Shown: in pieces, positions 1 to 7,671 of the stretch
Layout of the letters: each line of letters opens with the position of its first letter
How positions within the stretch are numbered: the stretch's first letter is position 1
NCBI RefSeq assembly: GCF_001552635.1
Contig: NZ_BCRO01000082.1
Coordinates: forward strand, 1 to 57,715
Length of the DNA stretch: 57,715 nt
Direction: 5' to 3'
Source: Actinomadura hibisca NBRC 15177
GTDB lineage: Bacteria > Actinomycetota > Actinomycetes > Streptosporangiales > Streptosporangiaceae
Notes under the pieces: generated by a model
Seen by the model: only the letters and a program-made list of their open reading frames with translations
The model's database searches: none
What the model was told of the DNA's origin: nothing
Translations under genes and position numbers: made by a program

Positions 1-59
1 ACTCGTCTAGTCTCCGGTGTGCACGTTTCGGCACACACCGTGAAGATCGGGGCGGGCCG

Positions 60-875
60 TCAGGGCTTGCGCGCGACGCCGCAGAGCGTCGCCTCGTTCT
101 TCTCCCTGTCGGTGAGCTCCCCCTCGGGACGCCAGCGCGGCAGCGGGACCACGCCCGGCTCCACCACCTCCAGCCCGTCGAAGTAGCGCTCGACGAACTT
201 GGGGCTGCGCAGCTTGTAGGGCACCGCGCCGGTGTCGTCGTAGCCCTCCTGCGCCTCCAGGAAGGTCTGGTCGACGTCGGTGCACTCGTAGGTGCACAGG
301 TAGCTGCCCGAGGGCACCAGCGAAAGCGTCCGGCGCACGATCGACAACACCTCGTCGTCGTCCTGGATGTGGCCGAGGATGCCCATGAACATCACGACGA
401 TCGGCTGGGTCAGGTCCAGCGTCTCGCCCGCCAGCTCGACGATCTTCTCGGGCTCGCGCACGTCGGCGTCGATGTAGGTGGTCCGTCCCTCGGGGGTGCT
501 GGTCAGCAGGGCGCGGGCGTGCGCCAGGACCAGCGGGTCGTTGTCCACGTAGACGATCTTGGCGTCGGGCGCGGCGCGCTGGGCGACCTCGTGGGTGTTG
601 TCGTGGGTGGGCAGGCCGGTGCCGATGTCCAGGAACTGCCGCAGGCCGAGCTCGCCGGCCAGGTGGGTGACCGCCCGCGACAGGAAGACCCGGCTGTGCC
701 GGGCCATCACCTCGATGTCGGGGAAGACCGCCTTGTACTGCTCCCCCGCGACGCGGTCGACCTCGTAGTTGTCGGTGCCGCCCAGCCAGTAGTTCCAGAT
801 CCGGGCCGATTGCGGCACCTCGGTGTTGATCTTGGGGAGGGGGGTCTGCGCCGGGTCGGGGGTGGCGTCGGTCAC
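60..875 (-). CDS. SAM-dependent methyltransferase, Methyltransf_19 (DUF574) family
   Basis: This 271-residue protein begins with the typical family opening (INTEVPQSARIWNYWLGG) and has a SAM-binding glycine loop FLDIGTGLPT, followed by VYVDNDPLVLAHARALL, where the acidic residue would contact the SAM ribose. These proteins are abundant in actinomycetes and many are used in specialised metabolism, but the substrate is unknown. The GTG at 875 is chosen because a GGAAGGAAG ribosome site sits nine bases upstream and the family's conserved N-terminus starts just after it; the frame stays open further upstream but the extension is low-complexity. It is divergent from the FKBP gene. A paralogue lies at 34557-35357. 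Confidence 0.88.
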   Translation of the reverse strand: MTDATPDPAQTPLPKINTEVPQSARIWNYWLGGTDNYEVDRVAGEQYKAVFPDIEVMARHSRVFLSRAVTHLAGELGLRQFLDIGTGLPTHDNTHEVAQRAAPDAKIVYVDNDPLVLAHARALLTSTPEGRTTYIDADVREPEKIVELAGETLDLTQPIVVMFMGILGHIQDDDEVLSIVRRTLSLVPSGSYLCTYECTDVDQTFLEAQEGYDDTGAVPYKLRSPKFVERYFDGLEVVEPGVVPLPRWRPEGELTDREKNEATLCGVARKP

Positions 876-956
876 GGCCGGACACTTCCTTCCGTGCAAG
901 GAAGACTGCTGACAGTCATCAACATAAACACGCCGTCCCGCCGCGCGCCAGGAATG

Positions 957-988
957 CCGAAAACGGCCACGAACAAGACCGTTTTCGG
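957..988. repeat. Perfect 10-bp inverted repeat
   Basis: CCGAAAACGG at 957-966 is mirrored by CCGTTTTCGG at 979-988 with a 12-base spacer. It lies about 80 bases upstream of the methyltransferase start and 235 bases upstream of the FKBP start. It could be an operator or an RNA hairpin in the methyltransferase leader. It lacks a U-tract, so a terminator is unlikely. Confidence 0.5.
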
Positions 989-1133
989 GTTGACCGCCCT
1001 TCGGCGGGGCCGCCGCGGGGCGCGCCCGGCCTCGCGGCGGGTGCGCGAGCCGGGATGACAGGGCCCCGTCCCTCCACCACACTGGCGTCTCGACGGCGGC
1101 CCCCGGACCGGTAGATTGCGGAGCCGGTCTTCT

Positions 1134-1162
1134 TTGCCCTGTTTTCACGGCCTCCTTAGATG
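1134..1162 (+). promoter_or_regulatory. Candidate promoter for the FKBP gene
   Basis: TTGCCC (1134-1139) and TAGATG (1157-1162) are separated by exactly 17 bases, giving a sigma-70-like spacing and a leader of roughly 55 bases before the ATG at 1223. Assigned by eye only. Confidence 0.4.
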
Positions 1163-1222
1163 TGTGCTGGCAGGGTGGTGGCCTTTGGTGATGTCGTCGA
1201 TCCCGGAGCGAGTGAGGAAACA

Positions 1223-2362
1223 ATGGCTGAGGATGACAAGCCCCGGGGCGAGCCGGCGGTCAAGGCGAAGCTGCCGAACGCCAAGAACATCCGGAGTCCG
1301 GAGTTCAAGCCGCACGGGCTCGGCGGCGACAGCCGCAACCGCGGTCCCAAGCCCTCCGGGCTGACCGCCGCCCAGGCCAAGAAGCGGCGGCTGGCGATCG
1401 TGGCCGGCGTCCTGGTGGTGGCGGTGGCCGTCGGCGCGGTGGCGACCTGGTACCTCACCCGGCCCGGGCCGGAGATCACCGTGTCCGGCGACTTCGGCAA
1501 GGACGCCGAGGTCACCATCCCCAAGGACCTGGTCCCCGAGGGCGACGAGCTGGACGTCAGCGCCCCGATCCAGGGCACGGGCAAGAAGATCGCCGACGGT
1601 GACATGGTCTACGCCCGGCACGTCTTCTACCAGTGGGCCAAGGGCACCGGCGACAACGCCAAGAAGAGCACCAGCAAGGAGCTGAGCTCCACCTTCAAGG
1701 AGGCCGGGGGCCAGATCCAGCCGCTGCTGATCGGCAAGAGCGGCGTCAAGGGCGTGGACAAGGGCCTGGTCGGCCAGACCGTCGGCAGCCGGGTGCTGCT
1801 CCAGGTCCCGCCGTCGCAGGGCTTCGGCGAGCAGGGCCAGCAGCTCAACCTGGGCAAGAACGACTGGCTGGTGTTCGCGCTGGACATCCTGGAGAGCGTG
1901 TCGCCCAAGGCCGGGCCGCAGGGCACCGAGCACAAGCTCGACGACAAGAAGCTGCCCCAGGTCGAGGCGGGCAAGCCGGGCGAGGCGCCCAAGGTGACCG
2001 TGCCCAAGGACACCGCGCCGCCCAAGGAGCTGCAGACCAAGGTGCTGGTCGAGGGCAACGGCCCGGCCGTCGCCAAGGGCGAGACCGCGATCGTGCAGTA
2101 CCAGGGCCAGCTCTGGAAGAACGGCAAGATCTTCGACTCCAGCTGGCAGAAGGGCGGCACCCCGGTCGGCTTCCCGGTCGGCACCGGCGGCACCGTCCCC
2201 GGCTTCGACAAGGGCCTGACCGGCCAGAAGGTCGGTTCCCGCGTGCTGCTGGTGCTGCCGCCCAAGGAGGGCTACGGAACCAAGGGCGCGCCGGACGCGG
2301 GCATCAAGGGCGACGACACCCTGGTGTTCCTGGTGGAGATCCTCGGCAAGCTGCCCAAGTGA
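1223..2362 (+). CDS. Membrane-anchored tandem FKBP-type peptidyl-prolyl isomerase
   Basis: The 379-residue protein has a charged cytoplasmic N-terminus, one membrane helix at about residues 60-82 (IVAGVLVVAVAVGAVATWYL) and two FKBP-like domains outside the membrane. The first (about 105-225) is divergent; the second (about 265-379) is canonical, with VQYQGQLWKNGKIFDSS, GFDKGLTGQKVGSR and LVFLVEIL. It should catalyse proline cis-trans isomerisation during folding of exported proteins. The ATG at 1223 follows GTGAGGAAAC. An in-frame upstream ATG at 1160 exists but lacks a ribosome site and adds a non-homologous extension. A strong hairpin terminator follows, so the gene is probably monocistronic. 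Confidence 0.9.
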   Translation: MAEDDKPRGEPAVKAKLPNAKNIRSPEFKPHGLGGDSRNRGPKPSGLTAAQAKKRRLAIVAGVLVVAVAVGAVATWYLTRPGPEITVSGDFGKDAEVTIPKDLVPEGDELDVSAPIQGTGKKIADGDMVYARHVFYQWAKGTGDNAKKSTSKELSSTFKEAGGQIQPLLIGKSGVKGVDKGLVGQTVGSRVLLQVPPSQGFGEQGQQLNLGKNDWLVFALDILESVSPKAGPQGTEHKLDDKKLPQVEAGKPGEAPKVTVPKDTAPPKELQTKVLVEGNGPAVAKGETAIVQYQGQLWKNGKIFDSSWQKGGTPVGFPVGTGGTVPGFDKGLTGQKVGSRVLLVLPPKEGYGTKGAPDAGIKGDDTLVFLVEILGKLPK

Positions 2363-2394
2363 CGCGGGCATAATCACCTCCCCAGCGAGCAGTA

Positions 2395-2426
2395 ACGGCG
2401 GGGCACTCGGACGAGTGCTCCGCCGT
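2395..2426 (+). terminator. Hairpin terminator after FKBP gene
   Basis: A 14-bp stem (2395-2408 with 2413-2426, one G-T pair) closes a 4-base GGAC loop. No long T-tract follows, as is usual in high-GC actinomycetes. Confidence 0.75.
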
Positions 2427-2564
2427 TCCCGTTCCGGGGACGCCTGCGGCCGACGCGGGGGCGCGCGAGGAGCGTCACGTCAACCCTTCGGAGACGCTGA
2501 TCGTCTTTCTAATGGGAAGCCATAGGAGTGTGCATTGACCGGCCGAACGCACGGACCTCCTCAG

Positions 2565-2579
2565 GTATCGTCGGTAACG
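2565..2579 (+). promoter_or_regulatory. MtrA-box-like direct repeat upstream of the PBP gene
   Basis: GTATCG (2565-2570) and GTAACG (2574-2579) form a direct repeat with three bases between half-sites, 20 bases before the PBP start. This matches the known layout of MtrA boxes (two GTAACG-like half-sites, 9-bp period), with one mismatch in the first half. MtrA controls cell-wall and division genes in actinobacteria, so the context fits, but binding here is inference. Confidence 0.4.
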
Positions 2580-2598
2580 AAATCATCACGGGGGGCTT

Positions 2599-5370
2599 GT
2601 GAGTAGCAAGGACAGGAGCCCGGGGGGCGAGCGGCCCACCGGGCCGGACGACGTGACGCCCGGGGACGCCGCGATCGGCCGGGACGGCGACACCACCGAG
2701 TTCGAGACCGCCGGGGACGCCGCGCCGCCCGCGAAGGGCGGGGACGGCGCCGTCGGAGGGACCGCCTCGTCCGTCGAGGACGGGTCCGCGGCCTCCGGCG
2801 AGGACGTCACGGACGCCGAGGACACCGAGAACGTCGCGGACGGCGGAAAGGGCGCGGACGAGGCGAAGGGGGCGGACGTCCAGAAGGGCGCGGCCCCTGA
2901 GAAGGACGCGGAGGCCAAGGAGGGCGCGGCTCCCGAAAAGGACGCGGCCTCCAAGGACGCAGCTCCCAAGGACGCAGACGACGCCAAGGAAGCGGACGGC
3001 GCCCCAAGCTCCACCGCCATCCTCGGCGGCGGCGCGACCGCCGCCGCCGCGGGCGCCTCCTCCGGCAAGGCCACCCAGACCCTGACGGCCTCGCGCGCCG
3101 AAGGCGCCCCGCCGCGCACGTCCGGCGCCTCACGAACGGGAGCCGCCGCGGGCAAGGGCAAACCGCCCGCCAAACCGCCCAAGAAGCCGCGCAGCCGCCG
3201 CGCCCGCTACGCGCGCCGCGCGCTGTTCGGCGTGCTGGCGTTCATCGGGTTCTGCGTGGCCGCGTTCGGCATCGCCTACGTGTTCACCCCGGTCCCCTCC
3301 CCCCAGCAGGACGCGGTCGAGCAGGGACCCACGTTCCTGTACTCCGACGGCAAGAGCGAGATCGCCAAGACCGGCACCAACCGCGAGGTCGTGCCGCTCA
3401 GCCAGGTGCCCAAGGGCGTGCGCGACGCCGTGATCGCCGCCGAGAACCGCAGCTTCTACCAGGACCCCGGCGTCTCGGTGAAGGGCACCGCGCGCGCGTT
3501 CTGGACCACCGTCACCGGCGAGCAGCTCCAGGGCGGCTCCACCATCACCCAGCAGATGGTCCGCAACTACTACGGCGGCATCGGCAAGGAACGTTCGGTC
3601 ACCCGCAAGCTCAAGGAGATCATGGTCTCCCTGAAGGTGGGCCGGGAGAAGTCCAAGGACTGGATCCTGGAGCAGTACCTGAACACCATCTTCTTCGGCC
3701 GCGACGCCTACGGGGTGCAGGCCGCGGCCAAGGCGTACTACGACAAGGACGTCAAGCAGCTGACCCCCGCCGAGGGCGCCTACCTGGCCGCGGCGATCCA
3801 GCAGCCCACCAACTTCGCCGAGCCGACCGGCGCGCACGCCGCCTACGCCGAGCAGCGCTGGCGCGCGGTCGTCGGCAACATGGTGCGCGACGGCGCGGTC
3901 AGCCAGGCCGAGGCCACCGCGATGACCTTCCCCAAGCCGGGCAAGCTCAAGATCCAGAACGTGCTGCGCGGGCAGCGCGGCTACATGGTGAACGTGGCCA
4001 AGAAGGAGCTCATCGAGCGCCGCGGCTACACCGAGGACGAGATCAACCGCAGCGGCATGAAGATCACCACGACCTTCGACAAGCGGCTGATGAAGTCGCT
4101 GAAGGACGCGGTCGACAACAACGTGCCCAAGAGCACCAGCAAGAAGGTGCGCACCGCCGCGGTCTCGGTGGACCCGCGCACCGGCCAGGTGCTGGCCTTC
4201 TACGGCGGCCGCGACTACCTGGACGAGGCGCTCAGCAGCGCCTTCGGCGACTGGGCGCAGGCCGGGTCCGGCTTCAAGCCGATCGTGCTGGCCACCGCGC
4301 TGGAGAACGGCCTCGGCCTCGGCACCACGGTGGACGGCAGCTCCCCGCAGTACTACGCCGGTTCCCGCGTCGAGAACGACAGCGGCACCTCCTACGGCTC
4401 GATCAACCTGGTCACCGCCACGCAGAACTCGGTCAACACCGCCTACGTCAACCTGGGCCAGAAGGTCGGGCTCGACAAGGTGACCAGGATGGCCGAGCGG
4501 CTGGGCATCTCCCGGGACCAGCTCGTCAAGAACGGCGCCAACACCGCGCCGACCTTCCCGCTGGGCGTGGTCTCGGTGCACCCGGTGCAGCAGGCCGGGG
4601 TGTTCGCCACCTTCGCCGGGGAGGGCACCCACCGCACCCCGTTCGTGGTCAAGTCGGTCACCAACAACAAGGACGACAAGCGCGACTTCACCGAGAAGGG
4701 CGTGCGGGTGTTCAGCACCCAGACCGCGCGCGACGCCACCTACGCGATGGAGAAGGTCGTCCAGAACGGCACCGGGCGCGGCGCGCAGCTGCCCGACGGC
4801 CGCCCGGTCGCCGGCAAGACCGGCACCACCGACGAGGGCCGCTCGATCTGGTTCAACGGGTTCATCCCCCAGATGGCGACCACCGTGGCGATGTTCCGCA
4901 GCGACTTCAAGCCGCTGAGCATCCCGGGCTACAGCATCTACGGCGGGCAGCTCCCGGCGCAGATCTGGAACAACTACATGTCCGAGGCCGTGAACATCAA
5001 GGGCTACGAGCAGAAGGAGTTCGGCGACCCCTCGTCCGACATGGGCGGCTACGAGGGCCCCGCCGAGAACGACGGCCCGACCGGGCCGGTCAACCCCGCG
5101 CCGGGCGGCAGGCCGACGCGGGAGCCGACGGTGCGGCCCACCGAGCCGGGCGGCTCCCGGCCCCCCACCGGGAGGCCCTCCTCCCCGTCCACGCCGGGCG
5201 GCGGTGACGGCCCCGGGAACGGCGAAGGGCCGGGCAACGGTGACGGCCCCGGCAACGGTGGCGGCGACAACGACGGCGGCGGGAACAACGGCGGTGGCGA
5301 CAACGACGGCGGCGGTGACAACGGTGGCGGCGGCCAGCGCCCCGACATCCGCTTCCGGGAACACGATTAG
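2599..5370 (+). CDS. Bifunctional class A penicillin-binding protein (PonA-like)
   Basis: This 923-residue protein polymerises and crosslinks peptidoglycan at the outer face of the membrane. Residues 1-200 are an acidic, Ala/Lys-rich disordered cytoplasmic tail; a membrane helix spans about 208-231. The GT51 glycosyltransferase domain follows, with catalytic E282 in ENRSFY and the GGSTITQQ motif. The transpeptidase domain shows all three active-site motifs: S557-G-F-K560, S611-V-N613 and K740-T-G. The last ~110 residues are a Pro/Gly/Asn/Asp-rich tail with GDGPGNGEGPGN-type repeats, probably lying in the wall. GTG at 2599 follows a GGGGGG ribosome site. The catalytic set is complete, so the enzyme should be active. 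Confidence 0.95.
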   Translation: MSSKDRSPGGERPTGPDDVTPGDAAIGRDGDTTEFETAGDAAPPAKGGDGAVGGTASSVEDGSAASGEDVTDAEDTENVADGGKGADEAKGADVQKGAAPEKDAEAKEGAAPEKDAASKDAAPKDADDAKEADGAPSSTAILGGGATAAAAGASSGKATQTLTASRAEGAPPRTSGASRTGAAAGKGKPPAKPPKKPRSRRARYARRALFGVLAFIGFCVAAFGIAYVFTPVPSPQQDAVEQGPTFLYSDGKSEIAKTGTNREVVPLSQVPKGVRDAVIAAENRSFYQDPGVSVKGTARAFWTTVTGEQLQGGSTITQQMVRNYYGGIGKERSVTRKLKEIMVSLKVGREKSKDWILEQYLNTIFFGRDAYGVQAAAKAYYDKDVKQLTPAEGAYLAAAIQQPTNFAEPTGAHAAYAEQRWRAVVGNMVRDGAVSQAEATAMTFPKPGKLKIQNVLRGQRGYMVNVAKKELIERRGYTEDEINRSGMKITTTFDKRLMKSLKDAVDNNVPKSTSKKVRTAAVSVDPRTGQVLAFYGGRDYLDEALSSAFGDWAQAGSGFKPIVLATALENGLGLGTTVDGSSPQYYAGSRVENDSGTSYGSINLVTATQNSVNTAYVNLGQKVGLDKVTRMAERLGISRDQLVKNGANTAPTFPLGVVSVHPVQQAGVFATFAGEGTHRTPFVVKSVTNNKDDKRDFTEKGVRVFSTQTARDATYAMEKVVQNGTGRGAQLPDGRPVAGKTGTTDEGRSIWFNGFIPQMATTVAMFRSDFKPLSIPGYSIYGGQLPAQIWNNYMSEAVNIKGYEQKEFGDPSSDMGGYEGPAENDGPTGPVNPAPGGRPTREPTVRPTEPGGSRPPTGRPSSPSTPGGGDGPGNGEGPGNGDGPGNGGGDNDGGGNNGGGDNDGGGDNGGGGQRPDIRFREHD

Positions 5371-5418
5371 CCGGTGTTTCCTGGACGCCGTGCCGGATAG
5401 CACGTGAGAATCGGAAAA

Positions 5419-5454
5419 CGGAGAGGGGCCCGGCGTTCGCCGGGCCCCTCTCCG
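5419..5454 (+). terminator. Hairpin terminator after PBP gene
   Basis: A perfect stem of up to 17 bp (5419-5435 with 5438-5454), realistically with a TTCG-type loop, lies between the convergent PBP and lipoprotein genes. It can serve both strands. Confidence 0.85.
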
Positions 5455-5571
5455 CATGTCCGGGGGTGTTTTACAAGCCGGTAGGAACAGGTCATGCCGT
5501 AGGGAAGTCGTGGTCACGAATTCGGTGCCGCGCCACGTTCTCCGGCTCCTTTTCCGGAGGCCGCCGTCCTC

Positions 5572-5946
5572 CTAGGAGCAGGCTTTTCCGATCTGCTCGG
5601 GAGTGCTCTTCAGCACCTGGTCGAGCTGGGAGACGTCGCCGCTCCCGACCGGACCGGCGGCGGTGCGGAAACGGTTCGCCTCGTCCTTCAGCGCCTTCTT
5701 CAGTTCCGCCTTCTCGGCCTTGGCCGCCAGCCCGTCGATCTTCCCGGCGAGCTGCTCGGTGGCCTGCTTCCACGGCTCGGACTTGTTGGCGGGCGCGCTC
5801 TGCACCTGCGTCACGTACTGCTGGAACGCCTGCTTGGCGTCGGCGCAGACCTTGTCGGAGTTGTCGCCGCCCCCGCAGCCGGTCAGCAGCCCGCCCCCGG
5901 CCAGCAGCAACACCCCGGCGATTGCCCGGAACGTCCCGTTTCGCAC
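5572..5946 (-). CDS. Small putative lipoprotein
   Basis: The 124-residue product starts with a short signal peptide ending in the lipobox LLTGC, followed by a Gly spacer, so it should be lipidated and anchored outside the membrane. The mature part is mostly helical (QAFQQYVTQVQSAPANKS, then EQLAGKIDGLAAKAEKAEL), reminiscent of small actinobacterial lipoproteins of unknown function. The GTG at 5946 is chosen because GGAGG sits six bases upstream. The start lies back-to-back with the promoter of the riboswitch gene: the -35 element there (5960-5965) is 14 bases from this start codon, so transcription in the two directions may interfere. Confidence 0.72.
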   Translation of the reverse strand: MRNGTFRAIAGVLLLAGGGLLTGCGGGDNSDKVCADAKQAFQQYVTQVQSAPANKSEPWKQATEQLAGKIDGLAAKAEKAELKKALKDEANRFRTAAGPVGSGDVSQLDQVLKSTPEQIGKACS

Positions 5947-5959
5947 AAAAACCTCCAAC

Positions 5960-5988
5960 TTGATAGCCGACGGCCGCGTCGGTATATA
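5960..5988 (+). promoter_or_regulatory. Promoter of the SAM-IV riboswitch transcript
   Basis: TTGATA (5960-5965), 17 bases, TATATA (5983-5988): close to the sigma-70 consensus and unusually AT-rich for the region. Predicted transcription start is near 5995, just before the aptamer. Confidence 0.6.
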
Positions 5989-5999
5989 GTTCCGCATCA

Positions 6000-6106
6000 G
6001 GTCATGAGCGCCAGCGTCAAGCCCCGGCTCGCTGGCCGGCAACCCTTCGCCTGCGATGGGGTGCCCCGGGTGAGGACCAGGCCGGACACAACACCGTGTT
6101 CCGGCA
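6000..6106 (+). ncRNA. SAM-IV-type riboswitch
   Basis: The leader reads GGTCATGAGCGCCAGCG, then AAGCCCCGGCTCGCTGG, CCGGCAACCC, GGTGCCCCGGGTGA and GGACCAGGCC. This order of conserved blocks is the one known for the actinobacterial SAM-IV class (related to SAM-I, with an extra 3' stem and pseudoknot). The extra 3' hairpin is visible as CCGGACAC/GTGTTCCGG (6082-6104). It should sense S-adenosylmethionine and lower expression of the downstream aminotransferase when SAM is plentiful. The family assignment is from memory of the consensus; an RNA covariance search is the proper test. Confidence 0.8.
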
Positions 6107-6132
6107 AGCGCGGGCCCCGCCGGCACCTTTCC

Positions 6133-6148
6133 GGGGTCCCAGGACCCC
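6133..6148 (+). promoter_or_regulatory. Hairpin abutting the ribosome site (candidate expression platform)
   Basis: GGGGTCC (6133-6139) pairs with GGACCCC (6142-6148). The stem ends directly at the GAGGAGG ribosome site (6149-6155) of the aminotransferase, so folding here could be linked to translational control by the upstream riboswitch. Confidence 0.4.
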
Positions 6149-6161
6149 GAGGAGGTCGCCC

Positions 6162-7544
6162 ATGTCCGCAACGCTCACGTCCGTCCCCGTCACCCCCGAT
6201 GTGACGTCGTACTCCCCCGCCCAGGTTCGCCGTCCGGCGCAGATCGTGGATCACGGTGCGGAGCGCGGCACGGCGGGCGCGCCCGCCGCGACGGTCGTGC
6301 CGCGCGTGATCGGCGCCGACGCGCTCGTGCCGCTCGACGACGGCCGCCAGGTCCCCTACGCCAACTTCGACTACGCGGCCAGCGCCCCCTGTCTAGAGGC
6401 GGTGCACGAGGCCGTCACCCGCGCACTGCCCTACTACAGCAGCGTGCACCGCGGCGCCGGGTACGCCTCGCAGGTCACCACCGCCGCCTACGAGCAGGCG
6501 CGCGAGACCGTGCGGTCGTTCCTCGGCGCGTGGCGGCGCGCTTCGGTGCTGTTCACCCGCAACACCACCGACGCGATGAACCTGCTCGCGCACGCCGTGC
6601 CCGCCGGGACCACCGTCGTGGTGTTCGAGACCGAGCACCACGCGTCGCTGCTGCCGTGGAAGCGCGCGGTGCGGCTGCCCGCGCCCGCCACCCCCGCCGA
6701 GGCGATCGCCGCCGCCGACCGCGCGCTCGCCGCATCCCCGGCCGGGCCCCGGCTGCTGGTGGTCACCGCCGCCTCCAACGTCACCGGCGAGTTGTGGCCG
6801 ATCCGCGAGCTGGCCGAGGTCGCCCGCCGCAACGGCGCGCGCATCGCGGTGGACGCCGCCCAGCACGTCCCGCACCGGCCGCTCGACATGACCGCGCTCG
6901 GCCTGGACTACGTCGCCTTCTCCGGGCACAAGCTGTACGCGCCGTTCGGCGCGGGCGTGCTCGCGGGCCGCTCGGACTGGCTGCGCGCCGCCGACCCCTA
7001 CCTCAAGGGCGGCGGCGCCAGCGCCTCGGTCGACGACCATGGCGACACCACCCGCTGGCAGGCCGAGCCCGAGCTGCGGCACGAGGCCGGAACGCCCAAC
7101 GTGCTCGGCGTCATCGCGCTCGCCGCCGCCTGCGAGACGCTCGCCGCGACCGGCTGGGACGCCCTGGTCGAGCACGAGGAGCGCCTGCTGGCCCGGCTGC
7201 GGCGGGGCATCGCCGCCATCCCGGGCGTGCGGGAGCTGACCCTGTGGGGCGACCGTAACCCCCGCGTCGGAATCGTGTCCTTCGTCGTCAACGGCTGGAA
7301 CGCGCGCGATGTGGCGCTTACGCTGTCGGGAGAGCACGGCATCGGAGTCCGGGACGGCAAGTTCTGCGCCCACCCCTTCGTCCGCCACCTGCTGGACAGC
7401 CCGGTGGCGGCCGGGGACGGCGGGGGCTGCGCGGACGGCCAGGCCACCGCCGTGCGCGCCAGCTTCGGCATCGGCTCGACCGAGCGGCACGTGGACCGGC
7501 TCCTGGCGGCCCTGGCGCAGCTGGCGGGCGAGCCGCGCGGCTGA
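6162..7544 (+). CDS. Class V PLP aminotransferase, cysteine-desulfurase-like
   Basis: The 460-residue protein has the NifS/SufS fold signature: NFDYAASAP near the start, RNTTDAMN, ETEHHASLLPW, DAAQHVPHRP and the PLP-binding lysine K257 in FSGHKLYAPFG. A cysteine at position 402 (GVRDGKFCAHP) sits where cysteine desulfurases carry their persulfide-forming Cys. It may therefore release sulfur from cysteine or a related compound, in the cytoplasm. ATG at 6162 follows GAGGAGG. The SAM-IV riboswitch in its leader links it to sulfur/methionine metabolism. An EgtE-like C-S lyase role cannot be excluded. The first ~50 residues precede the family core. Confidence 0.85.
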   Translation: MSATLTSVPVTPDVTSYSPAQVRRPAQIVDHGAERGTAGAPAATVVPRVIGADALVPLDDGRQVPYANFDYAASAPCLEAVHEAVTRALPYYSSVHRGAGYASQVTTAAYEQARETVRSFLGAWRRASVLFTRNTTDAMNLLAHAVPAGTTVVVFETEHHASLLPWKRAVRLPAPATPAEAIAAADRALAASPAGPRLLVVTAASNVTGELWPIRELAEVARRNGARIAVDAAQHVPHRPLDMTALGLDYVAFSGHKLYAPFGAGVLAGRSDWLRAADPYLKGGGASASVDDHGDTTRWQAEPELRHEAGTPNVLGVIALAAACETLAATGWDALVEHEERLLARLRRGIAAIPGVRELTLWGDRNPRVGIVSFVVNGWNARDVALTLSGEHGIGVRDGKFCAHPFVRHLLDSPVAAGDGGGCADGQATAVRASFGIGSTERHVDRLLAALAQLAGEPRG

Positions 7545-7671
7545 TCCGGGGGTCCCACCGCGGTCCCGCCCGGACGGTCGCGCCGACCGGCGGCGGGGAG
7601 CTTTGGCCCTGTTCGCCCATGTAGCGTAAGCAGGTCCGTAACTTGTCCGGGCGGGACGAAGGCAGCGCGGG

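Larger units (their letters stand above)
876..1222. other. Divergent intergenic region
   Basis: This gap of about 350 bases separates the methyltransferase from the FKBP gene. It holds a 10-bp inverted repeat (957-988) and a promoter-like pair facing the FKBP gene (1134-1162). No convincing gene was seen. Confidence 0.6.

Noticed and set aside
3130..5517. 795-codon minus-strand frame opposite the PBP gene
   Set aside because: Antisense shadow: the PBP frame has all active-site motifs.
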